Notes under the pieces: model-generated
The model's database searches: none
Seen by the model: the letters and a program-made list of their open reading frames with translations, nothing else
Told to the model about the DNA's origin: nothing
Shown here: in pieces, positions 34,430-46,346 of the stretch
How the letters are laid out: each line of letters starts with the position of its first letter
How positions within the stretch are numbered: position 1 is the stretch's first letter
Assembly (NCBI RefSeq): GCF_964656455.1
Contig: NC_135714.1
Coordinates: forward strand, 82,667,903-82,731,902
DNA from: Halichoerus grypus
Lineage: Eukaryota; Chordata; Mammalia; Carnivora; Phocidae
Direction: 5' to 3'
Length of the DNA stretch: 64,000 nucleotides
Program-made: the position numbers and the translations under genes

Positions 34430-35700
34430 ATATTTGTTATAAGCAGAAGAGTTAATCCAATATAAGCAAGTACATCATGATTAGAAAGTTGTAATTAACA
34501 TTTTATCTTAATCTTATATCAAACAGCTTTGCTAAGCTTTCTTGTTATCTAAATACTTTTTAAAAATACATTTTAATATTTAAAATGTATAATGCATAAT
34601 TTCTGAGAAGGAAAACAATTGTAGCTTCTCCTTTTTAAGCTGTATGCCTTAGTTTTAATTTTATTTTTATATTATGTTGACTAGAATCTCTGATAATGTA
34701 AAAATTGTCACTGAAGACAGATGTCCTTATCTTGTTCCTGACTGAAAACAAAATTCTAAGTTTTCACCAATTAATATTATGTATGCTGCAATATTTAATA
34801 GATAGTTTATTAAGTTTGGAAATCTCCTTTTATTCCTAGTTTGCTAAGAGTTTATTATCACATATGGAATATTGAATTTTAGTAAATGTTTGATCTTCAT
34901 CTAATTGTGATATTTATGTGACTTTTCTCCTTGAAATTATTACTGTATAATTCAGTTATTAAATGGATAGCTTATATGAATTATCTGCTATTAAAACAAA
35001 CTTGTAGTCCACAGATAAATCCAAATTTGTGATATATATATATATATCATGATATATATATTTATATGTATATAAATATATACAAATAAATATGTGTATG
35101 TGAGTAGGTATAATAATATATAATTTCTGGATTCAACTGACTAATTTTTTAAAGTATTTTTATATTTATGTTATATAAGCACTAAGTTATAATTTTATTT
35201 TTTATTATCTTTTTTCTAGTTTTGGTATCAAGATTATCTTAGTCTCATAAAATTAATTGGAAATTTATTTTCCCTTTTTAAAAAAGGTTTTAAGTCCAGT
35301 CAGATAACATACAGTGTATTCCTCATTTTTATTATATGGAACAGAGTAAATAGGATAAGGATTAACTCATATAATTATGCAAAGAACACAACTGTAAAAT
35401 TATGTTTTCTTTGTAAGTTTTTAACTCCTCTTTCAATTACTTTCATTATTCTATGCCCATTCTCCTATAATCCTATGTTTTCTTGAAACAACTCTGGTAA
35501 GATACCTTCTTTTTCCTAGCAATTTGCCCATTTTGTGTAAATTTGCAATATACTGGAATAAAATATATATTATTAAATCTCCTATATGTATAGTTCTGTC
35601 GCTTTTTAATGTATCATAGTTTTTATTTGTGCCTATTTTCTTGATTTATCTTGCTATGAATAATGTCTTTCCCTATTCTTTTTTTCTCTTCCTTTGCAAT
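34430..35700 (-). mobile_element. Ancient LINE-1 ORF2 fragment (reverse-transcriptase region)
   Basis: Reversed, strongly diverged L1. Recognisable plus-strand stretches include TTTGGTATCAAGATTATCTTAG followed by TCTCATAAAATTAATTGG, and GATGTCCTTATCTTGTTCC. AT dinucleotide runs near 35030-35090 are secondary expansions. The right limit is unclear. Confidence 0.5.
35030..35105. repeat. AT-rich (TA)n tract
   Basis: Two TATATATATATA runs around ATCATGATATAT, within an old L1. It can form a cruciform-like hairpin. Confidence 0.75.
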
Positions 35701-36008
35701 GTCTTGTTAAATTTATGTTGGTTCTTCCATTTTATGTTTCATGTTACTTTTTTCTCTTTCCCATTTCCTATTTCTTTTTCATGTGTTGCATTCTGACTAA
35801 TTTCTCCAGATATATATTCTGCTTCATTCGTTTCTTTTCAATCTGCTTTATAACTGAATACTTTCTTCTAAGGTTTTTTTTTTATCACCCATTACATTTT
35901 TCATTTCTCACATTTGTATTTGTTTATTATTGCAAACTGCCTGGTCTTTTTGGATAATGTTTGTTTCTCATGTGTTTAATTTCTTATTTTATCTCTTCTG
36001 CAATTTTA

Positions 36009-36207
36009 TTTTTTTTTAAGATTTTATTTATTTATTCGACAGAGAGAGACACAGCCGGAGAGGGAACACAAGCAGAGGGAGTGGGGGAGGGAGAAGCAGG
36101 CTTCCCGTGGAGGAGCAGGGAGCCGAATGCAGGGCTCGATCCCAGGACCCTGGGATCATGACCTGAGCAGAAGGCAGACACTTAGTGACTGAACCACCCA
36201 GGTGCCC
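36009..36207 (-). mobile_element. Can-SINE, full length
   Basis: Reversed element from the T-rich tail to GGTGCCC. Perfect 16-bp TSD CTCTTCTGCAATTTTA at 35993-36008 and 36208-36223. Confidence 0.95.
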
Positions 36208-36299
36208 CTCTTCTGCAATTTTAAACATTATCTGACTTACATCTATCAGTCTTTCACCTAAATGTTTTAGGAATATATGTCTGCCCCCCCCCCCTTTTT

Positions 36300-38130
36300 T
36301 TTGCGACTTTGTCTCATTGTGGGTGTTTTCCTCATATGCTTTATAATTTTGAATGGGGAAATCATGTTCAACTGACTTTATCTATTAGGATCCTAGAAGG
36401 ATGATAACATGTTTTATCTTTACAGAAAAGTCTTGGGTTTGCATCTGCCAGGCTTAGAAACATTACCGCTTTGAGAAACACAGTTTATATTAATTTTCCA
36501 GACCATGAAAACTTTGTGAGTTTAAATCCCTAACCTCCCTAAAGCAGACCTATGAATACAATGTTTTAAGGGAGGTGTTTTTTTTCTACCCAGAGCCAAG
36601 GATGATACAAAGTTCCTTTGTCATATCCATTTTCAACTGGAGAGATTTTAATGAAGTTCACACTTTCATTGTGGATGATGTCCTTCAAGGGTCGTAATTG
36701 TATGAGTCATCTTCATTCAAATTATCAACTCCCAGGTGCCCAGGGCTTCATGTGGCCTTTAAAGGCCAAGCCACTTGATTACTCAGCCTAGCAAAACCTC
36801 TAGGACTGCCAAATTGCTAGTGCCTGATTATAACACTGGTTTTCAATTTCTCCTACTTTTGGAGACTCTAGAGGTGTCCTTTAGTTACTTGTGAACTCAA
36901 ACATTTATGTTAAAGAAGTTTATCCAGGATTTTGACAGACTTCCCTAAGAGGGTTTTTATCTTTTCACCATAAAATACACAAAATTCTTGGAAAGAAAAG
37001 CTGACCTTCTCAAAACTCTTTATTTCAAAATGATACATTAGGTTTTTCAGTAGCTGATGATCACCTCTGAGAAATATAAAGGATTGCTCAGTTAAGAAAA
37101 TGGCTCAATACATTAAACTATACTAAACCAACTATGGTTTTCGTTGAATGGTATGAAAAATATAACAAAATATAATTTATGAAGAAATTATACACTGTTC
37201 AAAACTATCAAGGACTTCAAGGATCTTTTATTTTGGGGGGATTATAGCTATCTACTATGTTATAAATTAAAACTAAGAACTTAAAAATTTTTATTTTTAA
37301 ATAGTCATAATCACATTACATTTTAATATAAATAAGATATTTTCATAAAATTATATTTTCCAAAACAAAAAATGAGGAAAGTGGCATTGTTCTATATTTT
37401 TGCATATGTCCTTAATAGAAAAAGGGCTGAATTCTCATATGTTTCTGCATTCAATGTGTTGTGATATTTCGTTGCATTTATTGAAGCATTGGTTGCATAT
37501 AGTGCAAGTATATGAAGAAAATCTAGTCTCACAGGGACATGTAGCTGGAACAGGGAGGAGTTATTTTAATAAACTTTTCAGATGGCTATGAATATTCTTC
37601 TTTGATTCAACATCTTTCTAGCCCACTAAATGCAAAAGAGGATGGCCAAACACCTGGCTACCTACTTGGAACAGTGTGGAGTGGGAATGCCATTGTGTTG
37701 TGTGTCCCGATAGTCCCAAAGTTACAGACACAATAGATACTGCATAAGTTTACAAGCCTCCTTCCTCATTTTAAATCTTCCTTTTCTCTGCCTTTTCCTA
37801 TAGTCTCATTCCCCCCCAACTTTTCTCCTCTTAAGAATTTCCAAAACATCAAATAGCAAGGCTTGAGAGAGAGATAAGAGGAAAGAGAAGATGCAGTAAG
37901 GCTAGAACACTGGAGATGGAAGAAATTATGGAGAGTATAAATGAGAGAGAAAGTGATAAAAGAGGCCCAGAATATACTGCTGTGGAACAGAAAATAAAGC
38001 ACAATGGGAAGACAAGAGAAGAAAGACAAGCAGTAGGATAGGAGAGAAACCAGCTAGGAGACAGGCACAAAATACCCCAAGGACAGGAGTGGAGGACTGA
38101 GGCTCATATAAGGGAATCTTTTTCTTTATC
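36300..38130. other. Intergenic, no gene seen
   Basis: Unassigned AT-rich DNA. A homopolymer block of C then T is at about 36285-36302. Short frames only. Confidence 0.45.
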
Positions 38131-38136
38131 AGAAAG

Positions 38137-38280
38137 ATGGGTATTAACGAGGGCACGTTCTGCATGGAGCACTGGGTGTTATACACAAACAATGAATCAT
38201 GGAACACTACATCAAAAACTAATGATGTAATGTATAGTGATTAACATAACAATAATTTTTTTAAAAAAATTAGGAAAAAA
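38137..38280 (+). mobile_element. Very short LINE-1 3' end
   Basis: It contains only the last ~140 bp of the same L1 family as at 21163: GATGGGTATTAACGAGGGC, GGAGCACTGGGTGTTATACA and ATCAAAAACTAATGATGTAA, then an A-rich tail. A weak TSD, AGAAAG, is at about 38131 and 38281. Confidence 0.9.
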
Positions 38281-38330
38281 AGAAAGAGAGCTACTTTTAC
38301 AGAACGTTAAGAACAATAAGAACATTGTTA

Positions 38331-38387
38331 ATTAACATGGTATATCCAACCTCATGGTAAAAATTAGCATGGTATATCCAACCTCAT
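38331..38387 (+). repeat. 25-bp direct duplication at 32-bp spacing
   Basis: ATTAACATGGTATATCCAAC plus CTCAT at 38331-38355 recurs at 38363-38387 with one mismatch. It lies just right of the short L1 3' end. Confidence 0.85.
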
Positions 38388-40364
38388 ATTTTGTTGGTAA
38401 CTAAGGCCCCTGGAGACTGTGGGGGTCATCCATGGCTGTCCTCACTCCAAAGACTAAGGAACTGCCAATAAAAAGCCACTTTTCCCCGTATTTCCTTAGA
38501 AGGAAAGTCATTATGTGACCACAACCCATGGTATCCAAAAAACTTTCAGTATGTTTTCATTTTCTTGCAGCTTGTTCTCTCAGGATATAATAATTATTTT
38601 ATTTCTCCAGTGTCTAAAATGACTACTTCCCCACCTCTATCTTATATGCTTACTTATTTCATATTTGAAAGAGTTCCATCTCATGCCAGTATCTCATTTT
38701 TGCAGGTGGAAGATTTTATCTTCAAGTTCTAATCTAAACAGTTTGCCAGCCCCTTCATGCTCTCAGATTCTCATCGTTGGGCTTCATTTCTCCTGTGTCC
38801 TTGTTTATGACTTTGTGCAATATCCAGATAAGTTTTATTCTTTGATTTTCTTTGAAGGATAACTAGCTTTTGAATTCTTCCCCCTGAGATATCACAGAGA
38901 ACCAGTGTTCTCAGAAAAACGTTTATAATGATTGCCTAGTCCTTTATCTGGATTATTGGTGTCTCTGACTTTGCCATTCCATGAGTAAAGTCGGGATTAT
39001 TTTTCCATAAGCAACTTTATTTCTGGATTTTGTTATATAGAGACTCATTTGCCATTCTTATGCCTTCTCATGCCAAAATAGATTTCTGTAGTTTATCTAT
39101 TTTAGGTTAGAATCTCACCGCAGTAAAAAGCCTACACCATTTATAGACTTAGGGATTTGACTATGGACTGCTTCCTCCAAATTATTTATACATCTACAAA
39201 AGAAGACTACAAAGATAAGTTTATTTATCATTATCCTATAATTCCTATTCAAGTCCACTGAAGACCATGCCTCTCATTACTAGGTAACTCAATGCATTTT
39301 AATAGTGTTCAATATAAAAAAAAAATTGAAAATCTAAATAGATTATAAAACCACTGGTTCTCATTTTTCTCGTATTATTCCAAATAAGCACCAGTTTTCT
39401 TAAAGAAACCATGTTAGCTTTTGTACAAGATATACATGTATGTGTATATAATACATATATAATAAAATATGTAATATATAATACATATATATACATATCT
39501 CCTTATATTTTCTATGCTCCAATGCTTTATTGTAAATTCTAACAACCTCTGTGAAATGGAAAAGAGGTTTAGTAAATGGTAGTTCCCAGTATCCCCTCTG
39601 GAACCCTGATAGAAATGATTATCACAATGCACAATCACCAGCTGTCTTATATAAAAGCCTGAACATTCTGGGAAATATTCCATAATTGTACACCTTAAAT
39701 TTTTCCAGTCTTATATATCAGTGACAACCAGGTGAATTATTTATATTTTCCCAGTGATTTGGTATAGAGTACCCTATAGTTTTACTTTTCTCCAACTTAG
39801 AAATTCCAAAATATCAATTTCTAAAACAATTTGGGAGTGAGAAGTTTCCTAAACATTTCCCCAGTAGAGACCCAGACAAATAATGTGTTATCCTCTCATT
39901 GCTCACTCTTTCCAATCCCAAATTCTCCTTGTATTCCATGAGACTCAAGTAATTCCATGGATTTCTTAATTGAATTTTTCCCTTTATTCCATTATTACTA
40001 GTTTAGCAGCCTCTTTAATAGACTCTTCAAAATATATTTTGCCCCACTTTGTTTGTAATTGTGACCATTTTATTTAAATATGGAACAAAAATTATTCTCT
40101 GAAACTACCATGCTAGAAGAAACAACGATGTAGATATCAGGTTGAGGGCGGGGGGTCTCTGATACCCATCCCCACTGCCCAACCTTACATATGCTTCCTC
40201 TCATCAGCCTAAAATTTCTTCTCAGACAATAGTAGTTTTGTAGAACAATTTCATGTCTGAATCACTAAGGGGGAATATTCTCCCTAATGCGACCTAGGCA
40301 GAACTCACAACTTTCTAGAGAAGTTTTGAATACAGAAGAGGAGAGAATTCAGGAAGAGTCAGAA
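38388..40364. other. Intergenic, no gene seen
   Basis: AT-rich, with a TA/TG-rich patch at 39430-39500. No coding signal or dated repeat. Confidence 0.45.
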
Positions 40365-40541
40365 CAGTGGTTTTCAAAGTATAGTTCACAGGTGGGTAGC
40401 AGCCACGTCTGGGAGCTTCTTAGAAATGTTTAATCCCCCTACCCCAGACCTACTGAATCAGACACTCTGTAAGTGGGATCCAGAAATTTGTGTTTTCATC
40501 TCCAAGGGATTCTAATGCCCACTAGAGTTTGCAAAACACTG
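40365..40541 (+). mobile_element. MER5A-like hAT non-autonomous element
   Basis: The left end is CAGTGGTTTTCAAAGTATAG and the right end GAGTTTGCAAAACACTG. The middle contains CCAGACCTACTGAATCAGA. This fits the ~180-bp MER5A pattern. Terminal sequence is clear; the TSD is not. Confidence 0.75.
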
Positions 40542-40739
40542 CAATAGAGATCTAGGTCCATTTATCAAAGGACAGGCAGTGTCCTGGAGTAGTGCTTCTC
40601 AATTGGGGCATGTAGAAGAACTGTAGATCTCTGGTGGGACTGCAGAGTCTACATGTCCAAGAACCTTCTGGGTCATGCTGCTGCTGCTGTTTTATAGACT
40701 ACGGTTGACAGCAAGGCCACTGATAAAAGCGAGGGAGAG

Positions 40740-40912
40740 GGCGCCTGGGTGGCTCAGATGGTTAAGCGTCTGCCTTCGGCTCAGGTCATGATCCCAGAGA
40801 CCCGGGATCGAGTCCCGCATCGGGCTCCCTGCTCCTTGGGAGCCTGCCTCTCTCTCTCTCTCTGTCTCTCATGAATAAATAAATAAAATCTTTAAAAAAA
40901 AAAAAAAAAAAA
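40740..40912 (+). mobile_element. Can-SINE of a shorter, distinct subfamily
   Basis: Head GGCGCCTGGGTGGCTCAG, but the 3' half reads GGGAGCCTGCCTCTCTCT and CTCATGAATAAATAAATAAA, lacking the CCCACTCCCCCTGC segment. It ends in over 20 A. Perfect 15-bp TSD AAAAGCGAGGGAGAG at 40725-40739 and 40913-40927. The long pure A-tail and perfect TSD suggest it is among the youngest insertions here. Confidence 0.95.
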
Positions 40913-41344
40913 AAAAGCGAGGGAGAGACCATATAAGGAGGGGCCAAGAAAAACAGGCAAAATGGAGTGACCTTGACAAGTTTGGCCCAACACTGAGGGA
41001 GATTGACTAGACTTGGCTTTATTGGGAATCTTGATAGCTGACACAAAGCAAGGCCTTATCTTGGGTCCAAGATTTTAAGAGAGGTGATCTGGCATGAAAG
41101 GTCAGTAGACAAAGAAAAAGGAGTATAAAGCTTTAAGCTTATGCCAGGCTAGCTTGTATGATTTGGGACTTCGTGGTGTACTATATCTCAGTTCTTTATG
41201 GTAATTTTTGGAAGAAACATATATATGCTTCAACTTGCCAGGACCTATACTAAGTAGACAGTGGGGCAAAATATACTCATAAAGGACAGGAAGCAGGCCT
41301 AAGTCATATTGGTGAAACCCAGTTTAGAAAGCTTACAGTTTGGG

Positions 41345-41525
41345 GGGCTGATGTATGACATTGGGCAATTTACTTAATATCTCTGTTCCTCTGTTTTCTC
41401 ATGTCTAAAATGTGAATAAAAGTAAAATCTATCTTACAGAACTCTGGTGAAGTTTAAATGAATGAAGATATTTGCAAGGCACACAGCAGAGTGCCTAGCA
41501 CATAAGAAAACTCAATAAACTCTTC
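41345..41525 (+). repeat. MIR SINE
   Basis: CATTGGGCAATTTACTTAAT, CTGTTTTCTCATGTCTAAAATG, then CAGAGTGCCTAGCACATAAG and CTCAATAAAC follow the MIR core and 3' end. Confidence 0.75.
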
Positions 41526-41769
41526 TTCATCTTTATCTTTGTCTTCACTTTATTATTTTCATTATTATTATTATCACATCTGCCACATTCATCTTTCCTA
41601 GCAAATGGAGAAACAATGAGGCTGAAGAAATTATGGGCATATCATGATAATAAAATGGTAAGTGGTACGAGAACCAATCAAGGGGATTGAGAAAGAACTT
41701 TTTTCCAAAGGGGGATATTAACCAAAACAACAAATCCTGTGTTAAATCTTTTCATATTAAAAAAAACTG

Positions 41770-42418
41770 AAAATCTCTTTATTTTATGATGAGATTCTGA
41801 AGGATAAATAGTTAATGCAAAGCTGTTGTTATTTGACTTCCTTCAGAAATGTCAAGGTAGCAACGTTTTAGTGACATGTAAAAGAAGTAGCCAAGTCCTA
41901 GCGTTAGCTCACTTTCTTTTGGCTTTTCCGAGGTCACACATAGGTCAGATTTCCTGACCAATCAATCTTTTGACATGTTGAGCTGCTGAAGAAAATCAAG
42001 TGTTCCTCCGGGGAGCAGATCTCTATGGTTTGAGTATTTTTTTCTTTTTCTTTTTCTTTTCATTTTTTCAAGCAAAGTCATCACTATATCAGTCTGCTGC
42101 AGAAAAGAATTGGTAAAATAATTTCTGCAACCTCTCAGAATGTGAGACTAGTGTTTTGGGATAAGAGGCAGAGGAAAAGAGTTTCTCCTAAAATTTTGTA
42201 CTGATCTTTTCATGTATCCCTGTGATCACTTATTTAGTATTGGAGTAACTTGATTTCATTTCTGAGAACATAGATTTATTACCACAAAATAAAACTGAGG
42301 CTTTTTCTAAAATTTATTGATCTTAACTCTTTTGTGTTATTTAGAAAACACTTATGATCTAAAAATGACCAGCTAATTTAAAATACCTTAATACGTATGC
42401 ATGTGGCTCTACCCCTCA

Positions 42419-42464
<46 letters not shown>

Positions 42465-44480
42465 GAGTAATATTGATGATTCTTGGCAGTAATTCTGATT
42501 GGCATACATTTTTCAAGTATTTTCAACACATTACACATTCAAATTCTCTGTAAAATAAATAAAACAACCGTGAAAAAACATAAATCAGTTAAGACTTTTC
42601 AGTTTAGAGAGTTCCCCGAAAAACAGGTCTTTAAAAATGATTTTCAGTATTTAATGTTTTTAAGAAATGTGTCTGTTTGCTGCATGATTAGGAAGAATTT
42701 CCTTACAACCCTCAATGAAGGCAGTCTGAGGTAACAATGTACATAAATCTTTCTTACTCAAGCAAAGCTGTTGTTGTGTTACCCAGTGGTTCAAACAGCC
42801 AGTAATATTTAACTTGTATGCTTCATGTAGCAATAAAACAAATAAATGGACTTCTCAAAAGTTACATCCTGCATTATATAAATCTTCCTCCTTAGCACAT
42901 TTAACCTGCCTCGGCCACAAAGCATTGTAGCCCTTCCTGGCCACAAAGTAAGTACCCTTCTTATTGAGGCCTAGACATTTTCATTGATTTTCCTCACGTT
43001 GCAGTGAAATCATCTGTGCCAACAAATTATGTAACAATATTTAATGAAGCTCCCCAAAGCATCTTATTATCAATTAGTATCCAACCTAGCCAACAGTAGC
43101 AAATGGAATGGATCTTCCTAATGGATCCATTATTTTGTACTTCCAAAGTTACACGGGGATGGAATAGTGATCAAAGAATTTGCTTTGGTGGGTCCGTGTT
43201 TATCCAGCTGACATGCAAAGCTCCCACAAATTTGGCTGAGGAATTTTGAGAGATTCATAGCAACCTGGCTAGGCGAAGCAAGCTGCCTTCTACCTCTTGT
43301 CAGTCATGTTACAGTGTACGCAGAAGTGAGCCCACAAAGTTCAAAACCAAGAGACTGTGGTCTGTTTTTATTTCAGCGTGGAGCCCAGTGAGAGCGAAAG
43401 TGTTCAGGAGATTCTCCACGTGGATAATAACAATGTAATCTGATGACAAAAAAAGGGAGGGGTAATATCCTGCCTAGAATGTTGACATTTTTGCAACTCA
43501 TTTGTTTTTTAAATCTCCAGATTGCTCACGCAGATACATAAACAAACATCCTCCCATTCTGAGAGAAAGTAGAAAGTACAACACTTTACCATCTCTTCCT
43601 TTGGTAATTAATAAATAAATAAACTATAAATAAAATGGTTTTAACTTCTCAGAATATAGGGGAAAAATGGAGTAAACCTTGCTCCTAGAACTGATCTCTG
43701 AATTACAAATATAACATGGTTTGTTCAAACCCAAATATAGATGGCTTTTGATTTACAATAAAGAGGTGCCAGTTAGAGTAATAACACCATTCCGGAACAT
43801 TGAGAGCACATGCAGTTTTATATACCTAGGGTAGACTCAAATGACCTAAGTCTTTAGGAACTCATTGAAAGTGGGAAAATTAAAGTGTGTAGTTATTAAG
43901 TCACCAGGTGTGGGTTGGTCACAAAGCCTTCAACCCTAATACCTACCTGCAGGCTTAGGCTTATCCCTAGACACCCAGACTCCACTTGACAATGATGACA
44001 ATTACTCCTCCGCATGACAGCCGCTTATGTCATACTCTGTCCTGAAAATGGGGCTTCTGACTTCTTCCCAAGGCTCATATCTGCGTATTTCTCACCTACC
44101 ATTTATGTTAAGACTGACGTCACTAGGGATTATAAAATGTCTTTAGACTGTCACTAGCTTCAGAGTTGGAGCCATACTTTTACTTCATTTTTCTTTTAAG
44201 ATGTCCCTTACTTTCTAGCCACTTCGGGAATGAATTTTAAGTTGTCAAAATATTTTGCCCATAATTTTTAGAAGCTTTGTGGTGGATCAAACTGTGGCAG
44301 GCCAAAGTGCTGGTTTGCAAGGAGACTGCAAAATCGGAATGCCTTCTCAATTCTTGACAGTACATACGCATATTTGATATGATTATTTGTTTTAACCTCA
44401 TTTTTTAATTACCTGACTAATTACTATTTCTAATCTTATCAAGTAAGTGTTTTTTACTGTACTCACTATGTTAGTGTGAA
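41770..44480. other. Repeat-poor intergenic block
   Basis: Apart from the TC/AC microsatellite at 42417, this 2.7 kb carries no transposon that I recognise on either strand, whereas its flanks are crowded. 42750-43450 looks especially non-repetitive (AACCTGCCTCGGCCACAAAG, CACCATTCCGGAACATTGAG further right). No open frame of note. Candidate regulatory sequence. Confidence 0.5.
42417..42465. repeat. (TC)n(AC)n compound microsatellite
   Basis: About 14 TC units followed directly by about 10 AC units. Confidence 0.9.
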
Positions 44481-44483
44481 GCC

Positions 44484-44590
44484 TTTTTTTCCTTTTCTTT
44501 CCTCCTCCTCCTCTTCCTTCTTCTTCCTCTTTTTCCTTCTCTTCCTCTTCTTCTTCTTTCCCCTCCTCCTCCTCCTTCTTCTCTTTAAAT
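44484..44590. repeat. Polypyrimidine tract (TCC/TTC-rich)
   Basis: About 100 bp of almost pure C/T on the plus strand (CCTCCTCCTCCTCTTCC, TTCTTCTTTCCCCTCC). It precedes the SINE cluster at 44.6 kb. Confidence 0.9.
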
Positions 44591-44640
44591 CCTTCTTCTA
44601 ATAGGAGTGAGAAGGCATTCAGATTATTTCAAGTGTTTCT

Positions 44641-44775
44641 TTTTTTTTTTTTTTTAAGATTTATTTATTTTAGAGAGAGAGAGTGCATGAGCAGCCGGTG
44701 GGAGGGGCAGAGGGAGAGAGAGAGAATCTCAAGCGGACTCCCGGCTGAGTGTGGAATCTGATGCTGGGTTTGATC
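44641..44775 (-). mobile_element. Can-SINE 3' half, reversed, truncated
   Basis: A poly(T) tail at 44641-44655 leads into a reversed SINE that stops at about GGTTTGATC near 44775, so its head is missing. It abuts a plus-strand SINE, making an inverted pair. Confidence 0.85.
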
Positions 44776-44940
44776 AGCAGTTGAGCATCTGACTCTTGGT
44801 TTAGGCTCAGGTCATGATCTTGGGGTCCTGGGATCGAGCCCACCGTGTAGGGCTCCACTCTCAGTGGGGAGTCTGCTCCAGGATTCTCTCTCTCCCTCTG
44901 CCATTCCCCCCCACCAAATAAGTAAATCTTTAAAAAAAAA
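44776..44940 (+). mobile_element. Can-SINE lacking its first ~20 bases
   Basis: It begins CAGTTGAGCATCTGACTC (the CTGACTCTTGG older subtype) and runs to AAATAAGTAAATCTTT plus A10. It is directly joined to the reversed half-SINE on its left, with no spacer and no TSD at the junction. Confidence 0.88.
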
Positions 44941-44948
44941 AGCAAAGT

Positions 44949-45128
44949 GGGGTGCCTGGGTGGCTCAGTCATTAAGTGTCTGACACTTGGTTTAGGCTCA
45001 GGTCATGATCTTGAGGTGTTGACATCAAGCCCTGAGTCTGGCTCCATAGTCAGCATGGAGTCTGCTTCAGATTCTCTCTCCTTCTCCCTCTGCTTCTCCC
45101 CCTTCTCACACTCGCTCTGTCTCTAAAA

Positions 45129-45175
<47 letters not shown>

Positions 45176-45189
45176 AATCTTAAAAAAAA
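44949..45189 (+). mobile_element. Can-SINE with an expanded AAAT tail
   Basis: Head GGGGTGCCTGGGTGGCTCAG, older subtype. Its tail is a pure AAAT microsatellite of about 13 units at 45125-45177. Third member of a SINE cluster. Confidence 0.92.
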
Positions 45190-45540
45190 CACAAAACATT
45201 GTTGAGTGTTCCTCACTTATGGAAATTAATCTTCTAAATTTATTTGAGAAGACTTTTATTTTTCCAGAGGTGAAGACTTTAACTGCAATTGTGTAATTAT
45301 TAGGTCAATGAAGATGAAATATTGTGGAAAAAACAAGGAAAGATTGATAAAATACGTTTTGAAGTTTAAAAGCCCAATTATATTATAGATGACTTAAATT
45401 ATTTCCTCAAAAAATCTGCAAAACTGAATGCAAGTAGGGATTATTTTTATATACTAAACAGTATAACCTTAATTGCCATGGGTAGTCACATTTTGACCTT
45501 GCTTTGCCATCTTCCAACCTTTTATACCCAAATCACTTTT

Positions 45541-45730
45541 TTAAAAGATTTTTATTTATTTATTTGAGAGAGAGAGAGCATGAGAGAGAGAGCCTGAGCT
45601 GGGGGAGGGGCAGAGGGTGTAGCAGACTCCTCACTGAGCAGGGAGCCCAATGCAGGGCTCAATCCCAGGACCCCGGGATTAGGACCTGAGCTGAAGGCAG
45701 ACACTTAACTGACTGAGACATCCAGGTGCC
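45541..45730 (-). mobile_element. Can-SINE with a long TSD
   Basis: Reversed element. The 22-bp TSD at 45519-45540 and 45731-45752 (starting CTTTTATA, ending AATCACTTTT) has a single mismatch. Confidence 0.94.
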
Positions 45731-45840
45731 CTTTTATAGCCAAATCACTTTTGAAAACTTTCTTGGAAAATTTTTTGAGAGGATACTTTTTTTTTTAAAG
45801 TCATCTTTTGAGAAATATACACATCAAAATGTAATTTCTT

Positions 45841-46033
45841 GGGGCGCCTGGGTGGCTCAGTCGTTAAGCGTCTGCCTTCGGCTCAGGTCATGATCCCAGG
45901 TCTTGGGATCGAGCACCGCATTGGGCTCCCTGCTCAGTGGGAAGCCTGCTTCTCCCTCTCCCACTCCCCCTGCTTATGTTCCTTCTCTCACTTTGTCTCT
46001 CTCTGTCAAATAAATAAATTTTAAAAATATTAA
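45841..46033 (+). mobile_element. Can-SINE, full length
   Basis: Head GGGGCGCCTGGGTGGCTCAG. TSD AAAATGTAATTTCTT at 45826-45840 and 46034-46048, perfect. The A-tail has decayed to TTTTAAAAATATTAA. Confidence 0.95.
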
Positions 46034-46149
46034 AAAATGTAATTTCTTCTTATGCCATAATATTTTCTCATTTTCCTCAGTCTCCAATCTTTGACTACTG
46101 CCCCCCCAATCCACACCCAGTCCACTGTCATATTTTATCAACTTTTTTT

Positions 46150-46346
46150 TCCTAAGGATTTTATTTATTTATTTGAGAGAGTGAGAGAGAGCAGAAGCTG
46201 GGTGGGGGCGGGCGAAGGCAGAGTGAGAGGGAGAAGCAGGCTCCCCACCGAGCAGGGAGCCCAGTGCTAGGCTCAATCCCAGGATCCTGGGATCATGACC
46301 TGAGCCGAAGACAGATGGTTAATGGACTGAGCCACCCAGGTGCCCC
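46150..46346 (-). mobile_element. Can-SINE, full length
   Basis: Reversed element ending GCCACCCAGGTGCCCC. Imperfect TSD TATCAACTTTTTTT / TATCAACATTCTTT at about 46136 and 46347. Confidence 0.92.
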
